A stretch of 20,139 nt of DNA, taken from positions 1 through 20,139 of the forward strand of contig JAFVAA010000535.1 in NCBI GenBank assembly GCA_017476305.1, in the 5' to 3' direction. Origin of the DNA: Lachnospiraceae bacterium. Its GTDB lineage: Bacteria; Bacillota; Clostridia; Lachnospirales; Lachnospiraceae. Shown in pieces: positions 1 to 7,592 of this stretch. The number at the start of each line of letters is the position of its first letter. Within the stretch, counting starts at the first letter, position 1. Both the position numbers and the translations under genes were made by a program. The notes below the pieces were generated by a model. It was not told the origin of the DNA. It worked only from the letters and a program-made list of their open reading frames with translations, and did not search any database.

Positions 1-94
1 ATCTTCTGACGGAACCGCCTAAAACTCTGATACAAAGAAGTTCCTTAGCACCTGTATTATCAGCTACTTTAAGTCTTGATTCCTGCTGTACCAT
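1..94 (-). CDS. rplN: Ribosomal protein L14 (uL14), 5' end only
   Basis: Only the first 31 codons are inside the window. The minus strand from 94 reads [17 protein letters not shown] and continues with a LLCIRVLGG segment, which matches the highly conserved N-terminus of L14, a large-subunit protein that contacts 16S rRNA at the subunit interface. The ATG is preceded by GGAGG (complement of 101-105) at a good distance. It follows rpsQ by 27 bases in the same direction, the standard S17-L14 order at the start of the spc part of the cluster. The rest of the gene lies beyond the left edge. Confidence 0.95.
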   Translation of the reverse strand, partial: MVQQESRLKVADNTGAKELLCIRVLGGSVRR

Positions 95-121
95 GATAAA
101 CCTCCATATTCCGCAAAAAAA

Positions 122-376
122 TTATTTTGCTCTCTCAATGATTTCTACAAGTCTCCATCTCTTATCCTTAGATAATGGTCTTGTTTCCATAACTCTTACT
201 CTATCACCCATCTTGCATTCATTCTTCTCATCATGAACTTTCAGCCTGCGGGTTCTCTTAATAATCTTACCATAAAGTGGATGCTTTACGTTGTCCACAA
301 CTGCTACAACAACAGTCTTATCCATTTTATCACTTACGACATTGCCTACACGAGTCTTTCTAAGATTTCTCTCCAC
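122..376 (-). CDS. rpsQ: Ribosomal protein S17 (uS17)
   Basis: S17 is a small-subunit protein that binds 16S rRNA early in 30S assembly. The 84-residue product begins [20 protein letters not shown] and contains the S17 signatures KTVVVAV near the N-terminus and [19 protein letters not shown] in the middle. Its length is normal for the family. The start codon is GTG (376-374), preceded by AGGAGG at 8 bases, which is a good match. It lies between rpmC and rplN in the S10-spc cluster, 45 bases downstream of the rpmC stop, and is co-transcribed with them. Nothing in the sequence suggests separate regulation. Confidence 0.96.
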   Translation of the reverse strand: MERNLRKTRVGNVVSDKMDKTVVVAVVDNVKHPLYGKIIKRTRRLKVHDEKNECKMGDRVRVMETRPLSKDKRWRLVEIIERAK

Positions 377-421
377 GACCTCGTCCTCCTTTCTGGCATT
401 CTCAAAAATAATATTTCATGA

Positions 422-619
422 TTATTCCTGTGCTGCGAGCACTGTCTGAATTCTGGCAATATTTTTCTTGACCTCTTTAATCCTGCTCGTATTATCCAGC
501 TGATTGGTTGCATTCTGGAATCTCAGATTAAAGAGTTCCTTCTTTGCAGCTACCAGATCCTCATTTAACTCTGCAACAGATTTTGTTTTTAATTCCTCCA
601 TAAACTGCTTACTCTTCAC
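422..619 (-). CDS. rpmC: Ribosomal protein L29 (uL29)
   Basis: L29 is a small two-helix protein next to the peptide exit tunnel, where it contributes to docking of nascent-chain factors. The product of about 65 residues begins (M)[17 protein letters not shown] and contains the family signature FNLRFQ, followed by [13 protein letters not shown]. An upstream GTG at 628 is also in frame. I chose the GTG at 619 because AGGAGG lies exactly 8 bases before it, whereas the upstream GTG overlaps the Shine-Dalgarno itself, and because 65 residues fits the family. With this start the gene overlaps the rplP stop by 11 bases, consistent with translational coupling. Confidence 0.92.
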   Translation of the reverse strand: MKSKQFMEELKTKSVAELNEDLVAAKKELFNLRFQNATNQLDNTSRIKEVKKNIARIQTVLAAQE

Positions 620-1046
620 TGCCCGCACCTCCTTCTAAATCTGCACGAGATACGACTTTACACCTGATCGGCAGCTTATGTGTTGCCAAACGTAAAGCTT
701 CTCTTGCAACTTCTTCGGGTACACCTGCGATTTCAAACATGACACGACCAGGCTTTACAACAGCTACCCAGTACTCTAATGCACCTTTACCTTTACCCAT
801 TCGGGTTTCGGCTGGTGTCTTTGTCACCGGCTTATCCGGGAAAATCTTGATCCAGACCTTACCACCACGCTTGATATGACGAGTCATAGCGACACGGGCT
901 GCTTCAATCTGATTTGACTTGATCCAGGCAGGCTCTAAAGCGACAATACCATACTCACCATAGGTGATTTTATTTCCTCTGAGCGCCTTTCCCTTCATTC
1001 TGCCACGGAACTGCTTACGATGTTTCACTCTCTTTGGCATTAACAT
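609..1046 (-). CDS. rplP: Ribosomal protein L16 (uL16)
   Basis: L16 sits near the A-site tRNA and the peptidyl transferase centre and is needed late in 50S assembly. The 145-residue product begins [19 protein letters not shown], the standard L16 N-terminus, and later has [20 protein letters not shown], the conserved loop that approaches tRNA. Length is close to that of other Firmicutes. The ATG overlaps the rpsC stop as TAATG, so the two are probably translationally coupled. Its 3' end overlaps the rpmC start by 11 bases. Nothing in the sequence is unusual. Confidence 0.96.
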   Translation of the reverse strand: MLMPKRVKHRKQFRGRMKGKALRGNKITYGEYGIVALEPAWIKSNQIEAARVAMTRHIKRGGKVWIKIFPDKPVTKTPAETRMGKGKGALEYWVAVVKPGRVMFEIAGVPEEVAREALRLATHKLPIRCKVVSRADLEGGAGSEE

Positions 1047-1714
1047 TATTTATCGCTCCCTTCCTTTTTCGCATATTTCTTAGCTGGAAGTACCTCACCA
1101 TTGTAAATCCAAACCTTCACGCCAACTTTACCATAGGTAGTATCTGCTTCCGCAAATCCATAATCAATATCTGCACGAAGTGTCTGCAGAGGAATGGTTC
1201 CTTCGCTGTAGAACTCTGTACGTGCCATATCTGCACCGCCCAAACGGCCTGAGCAGGCTGCCTTGATTCCCTTTGCACCGGTCTTTAATGTTCTGCTCAT
1301 CGCAGACTTCATCGCACGACGGAAGGAAACACGGTTCTCAAGCTGGCCGGCAATATTCTCTGCCACAAGCTGTGCATGCTTATCCGGATTTTTGATATCC
1401 ATGATCTTGATATCCAGAGCCACTTTACGGTCTAAGACCTTTAAAAGCTCTTTCTTCAAATTTTCAATCTCAGCTCCACCCTTACCAATTACAAAGCCAG
1501 GCTTTGCTGTATGAATGATTACTCTTACTTTGTCGGTAGGTCTTTCGATCTCAATCTTGGAAATTCCTGCACTATACAGTTTTTTCTTAACGAATTCTCT
1601 GATCTTATAGTCTTCTACAAGGTAATCAGCAAATTTATCTTCTGAATACCAATTAGAATCCCAACCACTGATAATACCGACTCTTAAACCATGAGGATTA
1701 ACTTTCTGTCCCAT
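1046..1714 (-). CDS. rpsC: Ribosomal protein S3 (uS3)
   Basis: S3 is part of the mRNA entry site of the 30S subunit and contributes to mRNA unwinding. The 222-residue product begins [20 protein letters not shown], the typical S3 start. A type-2 KH RNA-binding region with PGFVIGKGG lies at about residues 73-81, and the C-terminal domain includes [18 protein letters not shown] and [13 protein letters not shown]. The ATG at 1714 has a GGAG Shine-Dalgarno six bases upstream. It lies 26 bases downstream of rplV and is coupled to rplP by a TAATG junction. Length and motifs are normal. Confidence 0.97.
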   Translation of the reverse strand: MGQKVNPHGLRVGIISGWDSNWYSEDKFADYLVEDYKIREFVKKKLYSAGISKIEIERPTDKVRVIIHTAKPGFVIGKGGAEIENLKKELLKVLDRKVALDIKIMDIKNPDKHAQLVAENIAGQLENRVSFRRAMKSAMSRTLKTGAKGIKAACSGRLGGADMARTEFYSEGTIPLQTLRADIDYGFAEADTTYGKVGVKVWIYNGEVLPAKKYAKKEGSDK

Positions 1715-1740
1715 TTTAATCTCCTTTCATAGACCAGCGA

Positions 1741-2130
1741 TCAACGCTCATTCAAAATAATTGTGATGTGGCTCATGCGCTTCTCAATTCGATATGCACG
1801 ACCCTGAGCTCTTGGTCTGATTCTCTTCATTGTCGGTCCCTTGTTCGCAAAGCATTCTTCAATGTATAAATCATCCGGATTCATACCATTGTTGTTCTCT
1901 GCATTTGCAACTGCAGACTGTAATAATTTTAAAATAATACTGGACGCATATCTCGGATTATATGATAAAATACCGATTGCTGTTTCTACGTCTTTGCCCC
2001 TGATAGCATCTAACACATAGCAAGCCTTCTGTACAGAAACTCTGGCATAAGATAACTTCGCAGAAGGTCTGGTGTCTCTCTGGTTCTCATTTCTCTCTCT
2101 TTTAATTTGAGATCTATGCCCCTTTGCCAT
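1741..2130 (-). CDS. rplV: Ribosomal protein L22 (uL22)
   Basis: L22 lines the nascent peptide tunnel; changes in its beta-hairpin are a known route to macrolide resistance in other bacteria. The 129-residue product carries the core ARVSVQKACYVLDAIRGK, LLQSAVANAENN and the tunnel hairpin region KGPTMKRIRPRAQGRAYRI with no visible deletion. It is about 15-20 residues longer than typical L22 because of an N-terminal basic extension (MAKGHRSQIKRERNENQR). From memory this extension is common in Lachnospiraceae, which I could not check here. AGGAGG precedes the ATG at 2130. It lies between rpsS and rpsC. Confidence 0.96.
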   Translation of the reverse strand: MAKGHRSQIKRERNENQRDTRPSAKLSYARVSVQKACYVLDAIRGKDVETAIGILSYNPRYASSIILKLLQSAVANAENNNGMNPDDLYIEECFANKGPTMKRIRPRAQGRAYRIEKRMSHITIILNER

Positions 2131-2182
2131 TTTGGAAGCCTCCTTTCGAATTTAGTATATAGTTACCGGAAAGCTCTCTGAA

Positions 2183-2458
2183 CTATCTTCCCTTCTTTTC
2201 GTCTTTTCCATGACCTCTGTAGGTTCTCGTAGCTACGAATTCCCCTAACTTATGTCCTACCATATCCTCTGTAACATATACAGGCACATGCTTCCTTCCA
2301 TCATGTACTGCAAATGTTAATCCAACGAAGGATGGGAAAATAGTGGAACGACGAGACCATGTCTTAATCACACGACCGTCATCAGCTGCTACTGCAGCAT
2401 CAACCTTCTTTAAAAGACTCTTATCAGCAAAAGGTACTTTTTTTAATGAACGTGCCAT
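2183..2458 (-). CDS. rpsS: Ribosomal protein S19 (uS19)
   Basis: S19 is in the head of the 30S subunit and forms a pair with S13 near the A site. The 91-residue product begins [15 protein letters not shown] and contains [18 protein letters not shown] and the signature [18 protein letters not shown] chose the ATG at 2458 rather than the in-frame ATG at 2470 because GGAGG lies five bases before 2458 and because it restores the normal S19 start and length. It sits in the usual place between rplB and rplV. Confidence 0.96.
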   Translation of the reverse strand: MARSLKKVPFADKSLLKKVDAAVAADDGRVIKTWSRRSTIFPSFVGLTFAVHDGRKHVPVYVTEDMVGHKLGEFVATRTYRGHGKDEKKGR

Positions 2459-2528
2459 TATATCCTCCATTCTGCCGGTCTTCCGGCTACTGCTAACTCT
2501 CTTTATTTCTCTGGTAACACAGCTGTTT

Positions 2529-3374
2529 TTACTTCAATGCCTTACCATCTCTTCTTCTTACGATCATCTTGTTTGACTGCTTATTCTTCTTCCGCGTCTT
2601 CAAACCAAGAGCAGGCTTACCCCAAGGAGTACATGGACCCGGGCGACCGATTCCAGCTTTACCTTCACCACCACCATGCGGATGGTCATTCGGGTTCATA
2701 ACAGAACCACGAACCGTAGGTCTGATTCCCATGTGACGTTTTCTTCCTGCTTTACCGATGTTTACAAGTGCATGCTCTCCATTTCCTACGATACCGACGG
2801 AAGCACGGCAAACGATCGGAACCATTCTCATCTCGCCAGACGGCAGACGAAGCGTAGCATACTTTCCTTCCTTCGCCATGAGCTGAGCACTGTTTCCTGC
2901 GGAACGGACAAGCTGTCCTCCCTTTCCGGGATGCATCTCGATATTATGAATCTGTGTACCTACCGGAATATTCTCCAATGGCAGACAGTTTCCTACCTCA
3001 ATTTCTGCTGTAGGACCATTCATGATTTTCTGACCTACCCTTAATCCATTCGGTGCCAGAATATATCTCTTCTCACCATCTGCATATACTACCAGCGCAA
3101 TATTGGCAGTTCTGTTCGGATCATATTCGATCGTCTTAACTGTTCCAGGAATTCCATCCTTATTTCTCTTAAAATCAATGATTCTATATTTTCTCTTGTG
3201 TCCACCGCCACGATGTCTCACGGTAATTTTACCCTGGGCATTACGTCCGGCGTTCTTCTTCGTCAAAGATACTGTCAGAGACTTTTCCGGCTTGTCTGTA
3301 GTAATCTCAGCCTTGTCAAGCACTGACATCTGTCTTCTTGAAGGTGTATATGGGTTAAATGTTCTGATTCCCAT
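2529..3374 (-). CDS. rplB: Ribosomal protein L2 (uL2)
   Basis: L2 is one of the most conserved large-subunit proteins. It is needed for subunit association and for a fully active peptidyl transferase centre. The 281-residue product begins [20 protein letters not shown], has the RNA-binding core with [20 protein letters not shown], and ends with the diagnostic [19 protein letters not shown] followed by the GPCTPWGKP segment, including the conserved histidine of the HPHGGGEG motif. Length is normal. A GGAG site lies ahead of the ATG. The 128-base spacer upstream, between rplW and this gene, contains a duplicated piece of rplW, described separately. Confidence 0.98.
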   Translation of the reverse strand: MGIRTFNPYTPSRRQMSVLDKAEITTDKPEKSLTVSLTKKNAGRNAQGKITVRHRGGGHKRKYRIIDFKRNKDGIPGTVKTIEYDPNRTANIALVVYADGEKRYILAPNGLRVGQKIMNGPTAEIEVGNCLPLENIPVGTQIHNIEMHPGKGGQLVRSAGNSAQLMAKEGKYATLRLPSGEMRMVPIVCRASVGIVGNGEHALVNIGKAGRKRHMGIRPTVRGSVMNPNDHPHGGGEGKAGIGRPGPCTPWGKPALGLKTRKKNKQSNKMIVRRRDGKALK

Positions 3375-3502
3375 GACCTTTTCTCCTTTCCATATATCTG
3401 CAGCATGATAGGATTTCCATGCCGCTAACTTTTACAGTCCTTCGAAAATCTCGATTTCCTTAGGAAATCGGGTTCCCATTTTGGTCGCTCTTGATCCATC
3501 TT

Positions 3503-3889
3503 TTATAAACCTTCGAAAATCTCGATTTCCTTGGAGTCCTCCGTCAGCTTCACGATTGCTTTCTTTGTCCTGGCAGTCTTTCCAACGGTCCTTCCACGAC
3601 GACGGGTTTTTCCGCTCCTGTTCATCGTATTTACCTTTGCAACCTTCGTGCCCTCGAACATCTTTTCCACAGCATCTTTGATCTGCTCCTTCGTTGCCTC
3701 CGGATGTACTACAAAGGTATATTTCTTCTCTTCCATCGCTGTCATAGATTTCTCTGTGATCAACGGCTTTAAGATAATATCATAATACTTCAGCTTATTA
3801 TAGACCTTCTTTTTGCTGATGTCTCTTCTGCCCTGCCTTCCCTTTCTGGCAAGCGTCTTTTCCGTAGGCTTCACAATTCCCTCTGCCAT
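3503..3889 (-). CDS. rplW: Ribosomal protein L23 (uL23) with N-terminal extension
   Basis: L23 is at the tunnel exit and is the docking site for trigger factor and the signal recognition particle. The core starts with [19 protein letters not shown] and continues with [19 protein letters not shown] and [17 protein letters not shown], a clear match. The core normally accounts for about 95-100 residues. Here 128 are predicted because of an unusual basic extension of about 33 residues before it ([20 protein letters not shown], then RRDISKKK). The start at 3889 is supported by GGAGG ten bases upstream and a TAATG overlap with rplD. I see no alternative ATG, GTG or TTG with a Shine-Dalgarno near the core. 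Confidence 0.95.
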   Translation of the reverse strand: MAEGIVKPTEKTLARKGRQGRRDISKKKVYNKLKYYDIILKPLITEKSMTAMEEKKYTFVVHPEATKEQIKDAVEKMFEGTKVAKVNTMNRSGKTRRRGRTVGKTARTKKAIVKLTEDSKEIEIFEGL

Positions 3890-4509
3890 TATGCGTACAC
3901 CTCCTCTATCTTAGAAACAGCAGCCTTTGTAATCACTACCGTCTCGTACTTTAAGATATCATATACATTGATTGCATTTGATGGTACTACGCGAACTCCT
4001 GCGATATTTCTGGCAGAAAGTGCTACATTGTCATTATCACCATCCAAGACCACAAGTGCCTTATTTACCTTTAAGGCATTTAATACACCTACCATTTTCT
4101 TCGTTTTGATCTCATCAAACTTCAGGTTTTCCAAAACAACGAATTTCTCCTCATTCACCCTGGAGGTAAGTGCTGACTTGATTGCAGCCGCTTTTTCCTT
4201 GCGGTTCATCTTAAAGGAATAGTCTCTCGGTGCCGGAGCAAATACCACTCCACCACCTGTCCACTGTGGAGCTCTGATAGATCCCTGTCTTGCATGACCG
4301 GTCCCCTTCTGTCTCCAAGGCTTCTTTCCACCACCGCTCACTTCAGAGCGTGTCTTTGCCTTCTGCGTACCCTGACGCTTATTTGCAAGCTGTAATACCA
4401 CAGCCTGATGCATTAAATGCTCGTTTATCTTAGCAGCAAATACAGTATCGTTTAAATCCATCTTTCCCACTTCGCTGCCTTCCATATTATAAACAGATAC
4501 GTTAGCCAT
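3889..4509 (-). CDS. rplD: Ribosomal protein L4 (uL4)
   Basis: L4 has a globular domain on the 50S surface and a long loop reaching the tunnel. In E. coli it also represses its own S10 operon through the mRNA leader. The 206-residue product begins [19 protein letters not shown] and has the tunnel loop [20 protein letters not shown], then [12 protein letters not shown]. The start was moved from an upstream in-frame ATG (4542) to 4509 because AGGAGG lies ten bases before it and the protein then begins like other L4 proteins. It overlaps the start of rplW (TAATG). Whether it regulates the leader upstream of rpsJ here is unknown. Confidence 0.97.
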   Translation of the reverse strand: MANVSVYNMEGSEVGKMDLNDTVFAAKINEHLMHQAVVLQLANKRQGTQKAKTRSEVSGGGKKPWRQKGTGHARQGSIRAPQWTGGGVVFAPAPRDYSFKMNRKEKAAAIKSALTSRVNEEKFVVLENLKFDEIKTKKMVGVLNALKVNKALVVLDGDNDNVALSARNIAGVRVVPSNAINVYDILKYETVVITKAAVSKIEEVYA

Positions 4510-4556
4510 TTTTCGTGTTCCTCCTTTCCCAAGGGCAAACAAGCCCTTTTTAGAAT

Positions 4557-5240
4557 TTATTTACCGCGCTTCACTGTATCTCTGATTGCCACGCAGGCTT
4601 TCTTTGGTCCAGGAACAGCTCCCTTTACCAAGATCAGATTTTTCTCTGCATCTACTCTGACTACTTCCAGATTCTGGATCGTGACCTTCACGCCACCCAT
4701 CTGACCCGGCATTTTCTTTCCTTTAAATACGCGGCTCGGATCGGAGCAGGCACCATTGGATCCCGCATGTCTGTGGAACTTGGAACCATGTCCCATAGGT
4801 CCTCTGTGAAGACCATGTCTCTTGATAGCGCCCTGGAAACCTTTTCCCTTTGAAGTACCGCTGACATCGATCTTGTCACCTGCTTCAAAGATATCTGCTT
4901 TGATTTCCTGTCCCAGCGTATACTCTTCCGCACCATCGAGCTTAAATTCCTTCAGATATCTCTTACCAGATACCCCGGCCTTCTTAAAATGGCCCTGCAA
5001 TGGCTTATTTACACCATGTGCTCTTTTTACTTCCTTCTTTCCGCTGGCATCCCTGCTGATAATCTTATCCTTCTTATCAACAAAACCAACCTGTACCGCA
5101 CTGTAACCATCATTATCCACAGTCTTCACCTGCGTCACATAGCATGGTCCAGCCTGAAGCACAGTAACCGGAGTCAACACTCCGTCCTCTGCAAAGATCT
5201 GTGTCATACCGATCTTTGTCGCTAAAATAGCTTTCTTCAT
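4557..5240 (-). CDS. rplC: Ribosomal protein L3 (uL3)
   Basis: L3 binds 23S rRNA directly and is among the first proteins to assemble on the 50S subunit. A long loop reaches the peptidyl transferase centre. The 227-residue product begins [20 protein letters not shown], the classical bacterial L3 start, and includes [20 protein letters not shown] and [19 protein letters not shown] precedes the ATG at 5240. It follows rpsJ after a 100-base spacer that contains a perfect 9-bp hairpin, and precedes rplD by 47 bases. Length is a little above the usual 205-215 because of the final residues; otherwise it is ordinary. Confidence 0.97.
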   Translation of the reverse strand: MKKAILATKIGMTQIFAEDGVLTPVTVLQAGPCYVTQVKTVDNDGYSAVQVGFVDKKDKIISRDASGKKEVKRAHGVNKPLQGHFKKAGVSGKRYLKEFKLDGAEEYTLGQEIKADIFEAGDKIDVSGTSKGKGFQGAIKRHGLHRGPMGHGSKFHRHAGSNGACSDPSRVFKGKKMPGQMGGVKVTIQNLEVVRVDAEKNLILVKGAVPGPKKACVAIRDTVKRGK

Positions 5241-5268
5241 ACTTTTTACCTCCTGTTGATCTACAGCG

Positions 5269-5290
5269 GAATACAGAAAAATCTGTATTC
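5269..5290 (-). other. Hairpin in the rpsJ-rplC spacer
   Basis: Bases 5269-5277 (GAATACAGA) and 5282-5290 (TCTGTATTC) are perfectly complementary, giving a 9-bp stem with a four-base loop in the mRNA just upstream of the rplC Shine-Dalgarno. There is no U-run after it on the minus strand, so it is not a terminator. It could be a processing or stabilising hairpin. Its function is unknown. Confidence 0.6.
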
Positions 5291-5340
5291 ATCCTAGATG
5301 GTCTATAGCTCTGTCTATATAAACCCTAAGGAATCTGCTA

Positions 5341-5658
5341 TTACTTTTCTTTCATTTTCAAAACCACAGCAACCCCGGATGGCATTTCCATCTTCGTCAA
5401 TGCCTCTATGGTCTTCTGTGTCGGAGCAATGACATCAATGAGTCTCTTATGAGTCCTCTGCTCAAACTGCTCTCTGGAATCCTTGTACTTATGAACCGCA
5501 CGAAGAATCGTAACAACCTCTTTCTTGGTCGGAAGAGGAACAGGACCGCTTACCTTTGCGCCTGTCTTCTTTACAGTTTCGATGATCTTTCCAGCAGCAT
5601 GATCGATCTGAGTGTGGTCATATGCTTTGAGTGTAATCCTCATTACCTTTGTTGCCAT
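5341..5658 (-). CDS. rpsJ: Ribosomal protein S10 (uS10)
   Basis: S10 is in the 30S head; in other bacteria it also joins NusB in transcription antitermination. The 105-residue product begins [20 protein letters not shown] and has the signatures [16 protein letters not shown], then [21 protein letters not shown] chose ATG 5658 over the longer in-frame start at 5694. The upstream residues ([12 protein letters not shown]) are not S10-like and would run through the Shine-Dalgarno AGGAGG, which lies ten bases before 5658. It is the first gene of the operon and follows a structured leader of about 300 nt. Confidence 0.97.
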   Translation of the reverse strand: MATKVMRITLKAYDHTQIDHAAGKIIETVKKTGAKVSGPVPLPTKKEVVTILRAVHKYKDSREQFEQRTHKRLIDVIAPTQKTIEALTKMEMPSGVAVVLKMKEK

Positions 5659-5957
5659 AAAAAAAGCCGCCTCCTTTTCGCTTTTTACAGACATTTACTG
5701 ATCTAAGGTTTCCCTAATGTCTGTTCATTACAGCGGAACAAGTGGTGACTGTACACTTATCCGGGCATGTCATACTGATACGTAAATAAAGTATGATTTC
5801 CCTCTGTCCGGGCAGAAAGCTGCCTCTGCAGAATATCCAATTGTACAGTGACTTGTCGCCAGTTTTCTAACTTGACATTCGCTCCACGGAAAACCTGCGC
5901 TTACAGTATGTAAGAACGCAGCAACCTCACGCTTCACAGCTATCAATGTCACAACAA
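5659..5957 (-). promoter_or_regulatory. Structured 5' leader of the S10 operon (candidate ribosomal-protein leader)
   Basis: The mRNA from the predicted start site to rpsJ is about 300 nt and holds no convincing gene. It contains several strong helices. One hairpin is at 5895-5921, with CTGCG/CGCAG and CTTAC/GTAAG stems. A long-range helix pairs 5748-5755 with 5842-5849 (8 bp) and continues as 5738-5743 with 5851-5856 (6 bp). That helix encloses two small hairpins: 5770-5776 with 5790-5796 (7 bp), and 5811-5815 with 5820-5824 (5 bp). A final 9-bp hairpin (5687-5695 with 5716-5724) lies 12 bases upstream of the rpsJ Shine-Dalgarno. S10 leaders are autoregulated by L4 in E. coli; that this leader is regulatory is an inference. 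Confidence 0.6.
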
Positions 5958-5962
5958 AAAAT

Positions 5963-5991
5963 ATTCTACAACATTTTTTCACACATTGCAA
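5963..5991 (-). promoter_or_regulatory. Sigma-A-type promoter of the S10 operon
   Basis: On the minus strand TTGCAA (5986-5991) and TAGAAT (5963-5968) are separated by exactly 17 bases. The -35 box matches TTGACA in five of six positions, counting TTG and the final A, with the C/A pair swapped; the -10 box matches TATAAT in five of six. Transcription would begin near 5956. The -35 box lies inside one arm of a 13-bp inverted repeat (5985-5997 and 6005-6017). No other promoter this good lies between spoVG and rpsJ on this strand. Confidence 0.65.
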
Positions 5992-6017
5992 GACTTTTTT
6001 TAAGAAAGTCTTGCAAT
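5985..6017. repeat. 13-bp inverted repeat overlapping the S10 promoter
   Basis: ATTGCAAGACTTT (5985-5997) and AAAGTCTTGCAAT (6005-6017) are perfectly complementary with a 7-base loop. No run of U follows the stem on either strand, so it is a poor terminator. The left arm contains the -35 box of the S10 promoter. It may be an operator, a cruciform-prone site or a degraded second terminator behind spoVG. Confidence 0.6.
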
Positions 6018-6035
6018 TTACCCGAAATTTACCTG

Positions 6036-6076
6036 AAAAAGCTTGAGAGCCTTACCGTTTTCCCGGTAAGGCCCTC
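6036..6076 (-). terminator. Rho-independent terminator after spoVG
   Basis: GCCTTACC (6049-6056) pairs with GGTAAGGC (6065-6072), extended after one mismatch by GAG/CTC (6045-6047 and 6074-6076). On the minus strand the stem is followed by AAGCTTTTT, giving a U-run. It lies 42 bases downstream of the spoVG stop, which is the right place to end that transcript and separate it from the S10 promoter. Confidence 0.8.
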
Positions 6077-6117
6077 TTTATCTTAGCTGTACTTCCATAT
6101 CACAGCCATCCAATTTA

Positions 6118-6402
6118 CTATTCATTTTCCATCGTCTGAGCTTCTTCTTCAAGCACCATCTGATATTTCTCTAAAATGATATTCTGAATCCTCGTTCTGG
6201 TTTCAGAATTAATCGGATGAGCAATGTCACGATATTCTCCTTCACTGGTTCGTCTGCTCGGCATGGCGATAAACAAACCCTGTTCCCCTTCGATCACTTT
6301 AATGTCATGAATCACAAACTCATCATCAAGGGTAATGGATACTACCGCTTTCATTTTTCCTTCCTTTGTAATCTTCCGAATTCTTACATCCGTTACTTGC
6401 AC
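6118..6402 (-). CDS. spoVG: SpoVG, small RNA/DNA-binding regulator
   Basis: SpoVG proteins bind nucleic acid site-specifically and influence sporulation, cell division, capsule and virulence genes in Firmicutes. The 94-residue product begins (M)[20 protein letters not shown] and has the conserved [36 protein letters not shown] and [13 protein letters not shown]. The track-style ATG at 6447 is too far upstream. The real start is very likely the GTG at 6402, with AGGGGG eight bases before it and the family-typical N-terminus. It lies 68 bases after glgD and is followed by a terminator. A possible promoter overlaps the end of glgD. In Bacillus it neighbours glmU and prs; the partnership with glgCD here is different. 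Confidence 0.95.
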   Translation of the reverse strand: MQVTDVRIRKITKEGKMKAVVSITLDDEFVIHDIKVIEGEQGLFIAMPSRRTSEGEYRDIAHPINSETRTRIQNIILEKYQMVLEEEAQTMENE

Positions 6403-6469
6403 ATTAATAACCCCCTTTTGATGATTATTAAATAGGAAGAAACTCATCGCTGATTTAGTAGTTTTGAAT

Positions 6470-6499
6470 TTTATAATGCATACCTTTCATTTTTCTCAA
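6470..6499 (-). promoter_or_regulatory. Possible spoVG promoter overlapping the glgD 3' end
   Basis: On the minus strand TTGAGA (6494-6499) and TATAAA (6470-6475) are 18 bases apart, a sigma-A-like arrangement lying across the last codons of glgD. I did not find a clear sigma-H-type promoter, the type that drives spoVG in Bacillus. The spoVG mRNA could also come by readthrough from glgC. Confidence 0.4.
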
Positions 6500-7592
6500 C
6501 CACGATTCGAATCTGACCATCTTCTCCGATGTATTTCGTATTTGCCCGGATCGTATCTCTGCTTTCTACGATACAATTCTCAATGTAAGTATTATCTCCA
6601 ATATATACATCATTTAAAATAATCGAATTCTTGATCACGCAGTTATTTCCTATAAACACCTTTTTGAACAGTATGGAATCTTCTACCTTTCCATTGATGA
6701 TACAACCACTTGAAACCAAACTATTCTTTACAGAAGAACCTGTGTTGTATTTCGCAGGTGCCAGATCCTCCACCTTTGAATATACATCCGGATATTGTTT
6801 GAAAAAGTAATTGCGCACATCATAATCAAGGAAATCCATATTTGTTCTAAAATAGGAATCTACAGATGAGATGTTGCTCCAATAATCCGTCATCTGATAC
6901 GCATATATCTTCTTAACATCCTTATATCTGATAAGGATATCCTTTACGAAATCATGACGTTCTTCCTCCGCAGACTTCTCAATCAGATCAATCAAAAGTC
7001 TTCTCCTGACAATGTAAATTCCCGTAGAAACCTGATAGCTTTTCGCCTGGATCGGTTTCTCCTCAAACTCCGTAACCCGTCCTGTTTCATCGGTTTTGAT
7101 AACCCCCAAACGGCTCGGATCATCTTTCCCTTCAACGTTAGCAGTGACAATCGTGAAATCGGCTTTTTTAGCAATATGCTGTTCCAAAACCTTATTATAG
7201 TCCATCTTGTAAACGCCATCACCTGATGCAATAACAACATAGGGTTCGTGACTACTCTTTAAAAATCCCAGATTCTGCGCTATTGCATCCGCTGTTCCGC
7301 GATACCAATATCCATTCTCCGGTGTAGTTGTCGGCGTCAATACAAAAAGACCTCCTTGTTTACGCCCAAAATCCCACCACTTTGAAGAATTCAAATGTTC
7401 ATTCAGGGATTTTGCATTATACTGCGTAAACACTGCAACCTTCTGAATATGAGAATTACTCATATTACTTAAAACAAAGTCAATACTGCGAAATCCGCCG
7501 GCTATCGGCATAGCCGCAATCGCACGCTTATTGGAAAGTTCTCTCATCCTGCTGCTGTTACCACCAGCTAATACTATACCTATCGCTCTCAT
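6471..7592 (-). CDS. glgD: Glucose-1-phosphate adenylyltransferase-like subunit GlgD
   Basis: GlgD is the partner of GlgC in Firmicutes. In studied species it is poorly active or inactive alone but strongly changes the activity of the GlgCD complex that makes ADP-glucose for glycogen. The 373-residue product has a nucleotidyltransferase domain that begins [16 protein letters not shown], where GlgC has AGGQGSRL. It also has GTADAIAQN (about 99-107), [10 protein letters not shown] (about 123-132), where GlgC has [10 protein letters not shown], and C-terminal hexapeptide-type repeats ([20 protein letters not shown]). These substitutions are typical of GlgD. The gene starts at an ATG overlapping the glgC stop (TAATG), so the two subunits are probably made in balance. 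Confidence 0.95.
   Translation of the reverse strand: MRAIGIVLAGGNSSRMRELSNKRAIAAMPIAGGFRSIDFVLSNMSNSHIQKVAVFTQYNAKSLNEHLNSSKWWDFGRKQGGLFVLTPTTTPENGYWYRGTADAIAQNLGFLKSSHEPYVVIASGDGVYKMDYNKVLEQHIAKKADFTIVTANVEGKDDPSRLGVIKTDETGRVTEFEEKPIQAKSYQVSTGIYIVRRRLLIDLIEKSAEEERHDFVKDILIRYKDVKKIYAYQMTDYWSNISSVDSYFRTNMDFLDYDVRNYFFKQYPDVYSKVEDLAPAKYNTGSSVKNSLVSSGCIINGKVEDSILFKKVFIGNNCVIKNSIILNDVYIGDNTYIENCIVESRDTIRANTKYIGEDGQIRIVVEKNERYAL

Noticed and set aside
5269..5290. Hairpin between rpsJ and rplC as a terminator
   Set aside because: No U-run follows on the minus strand, and ending transcription here would cut off the rest of an essential operon.
5770..5991. 73-codon open frame on the minus strand in the S10 leader
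   Set aside because: Its start lies inside the S10 promoter, upstream of the likely transcription start. It has no good ribosome binding site and its sequence is explained by the structured leader.
6045..6076. The spoVG terminator hairpin as a plus-strand terminator
   Set aside because: The plus-strand tail CTCTTTATCTTAG is a weak U-run and no plus-strand gene lies upstream of it.
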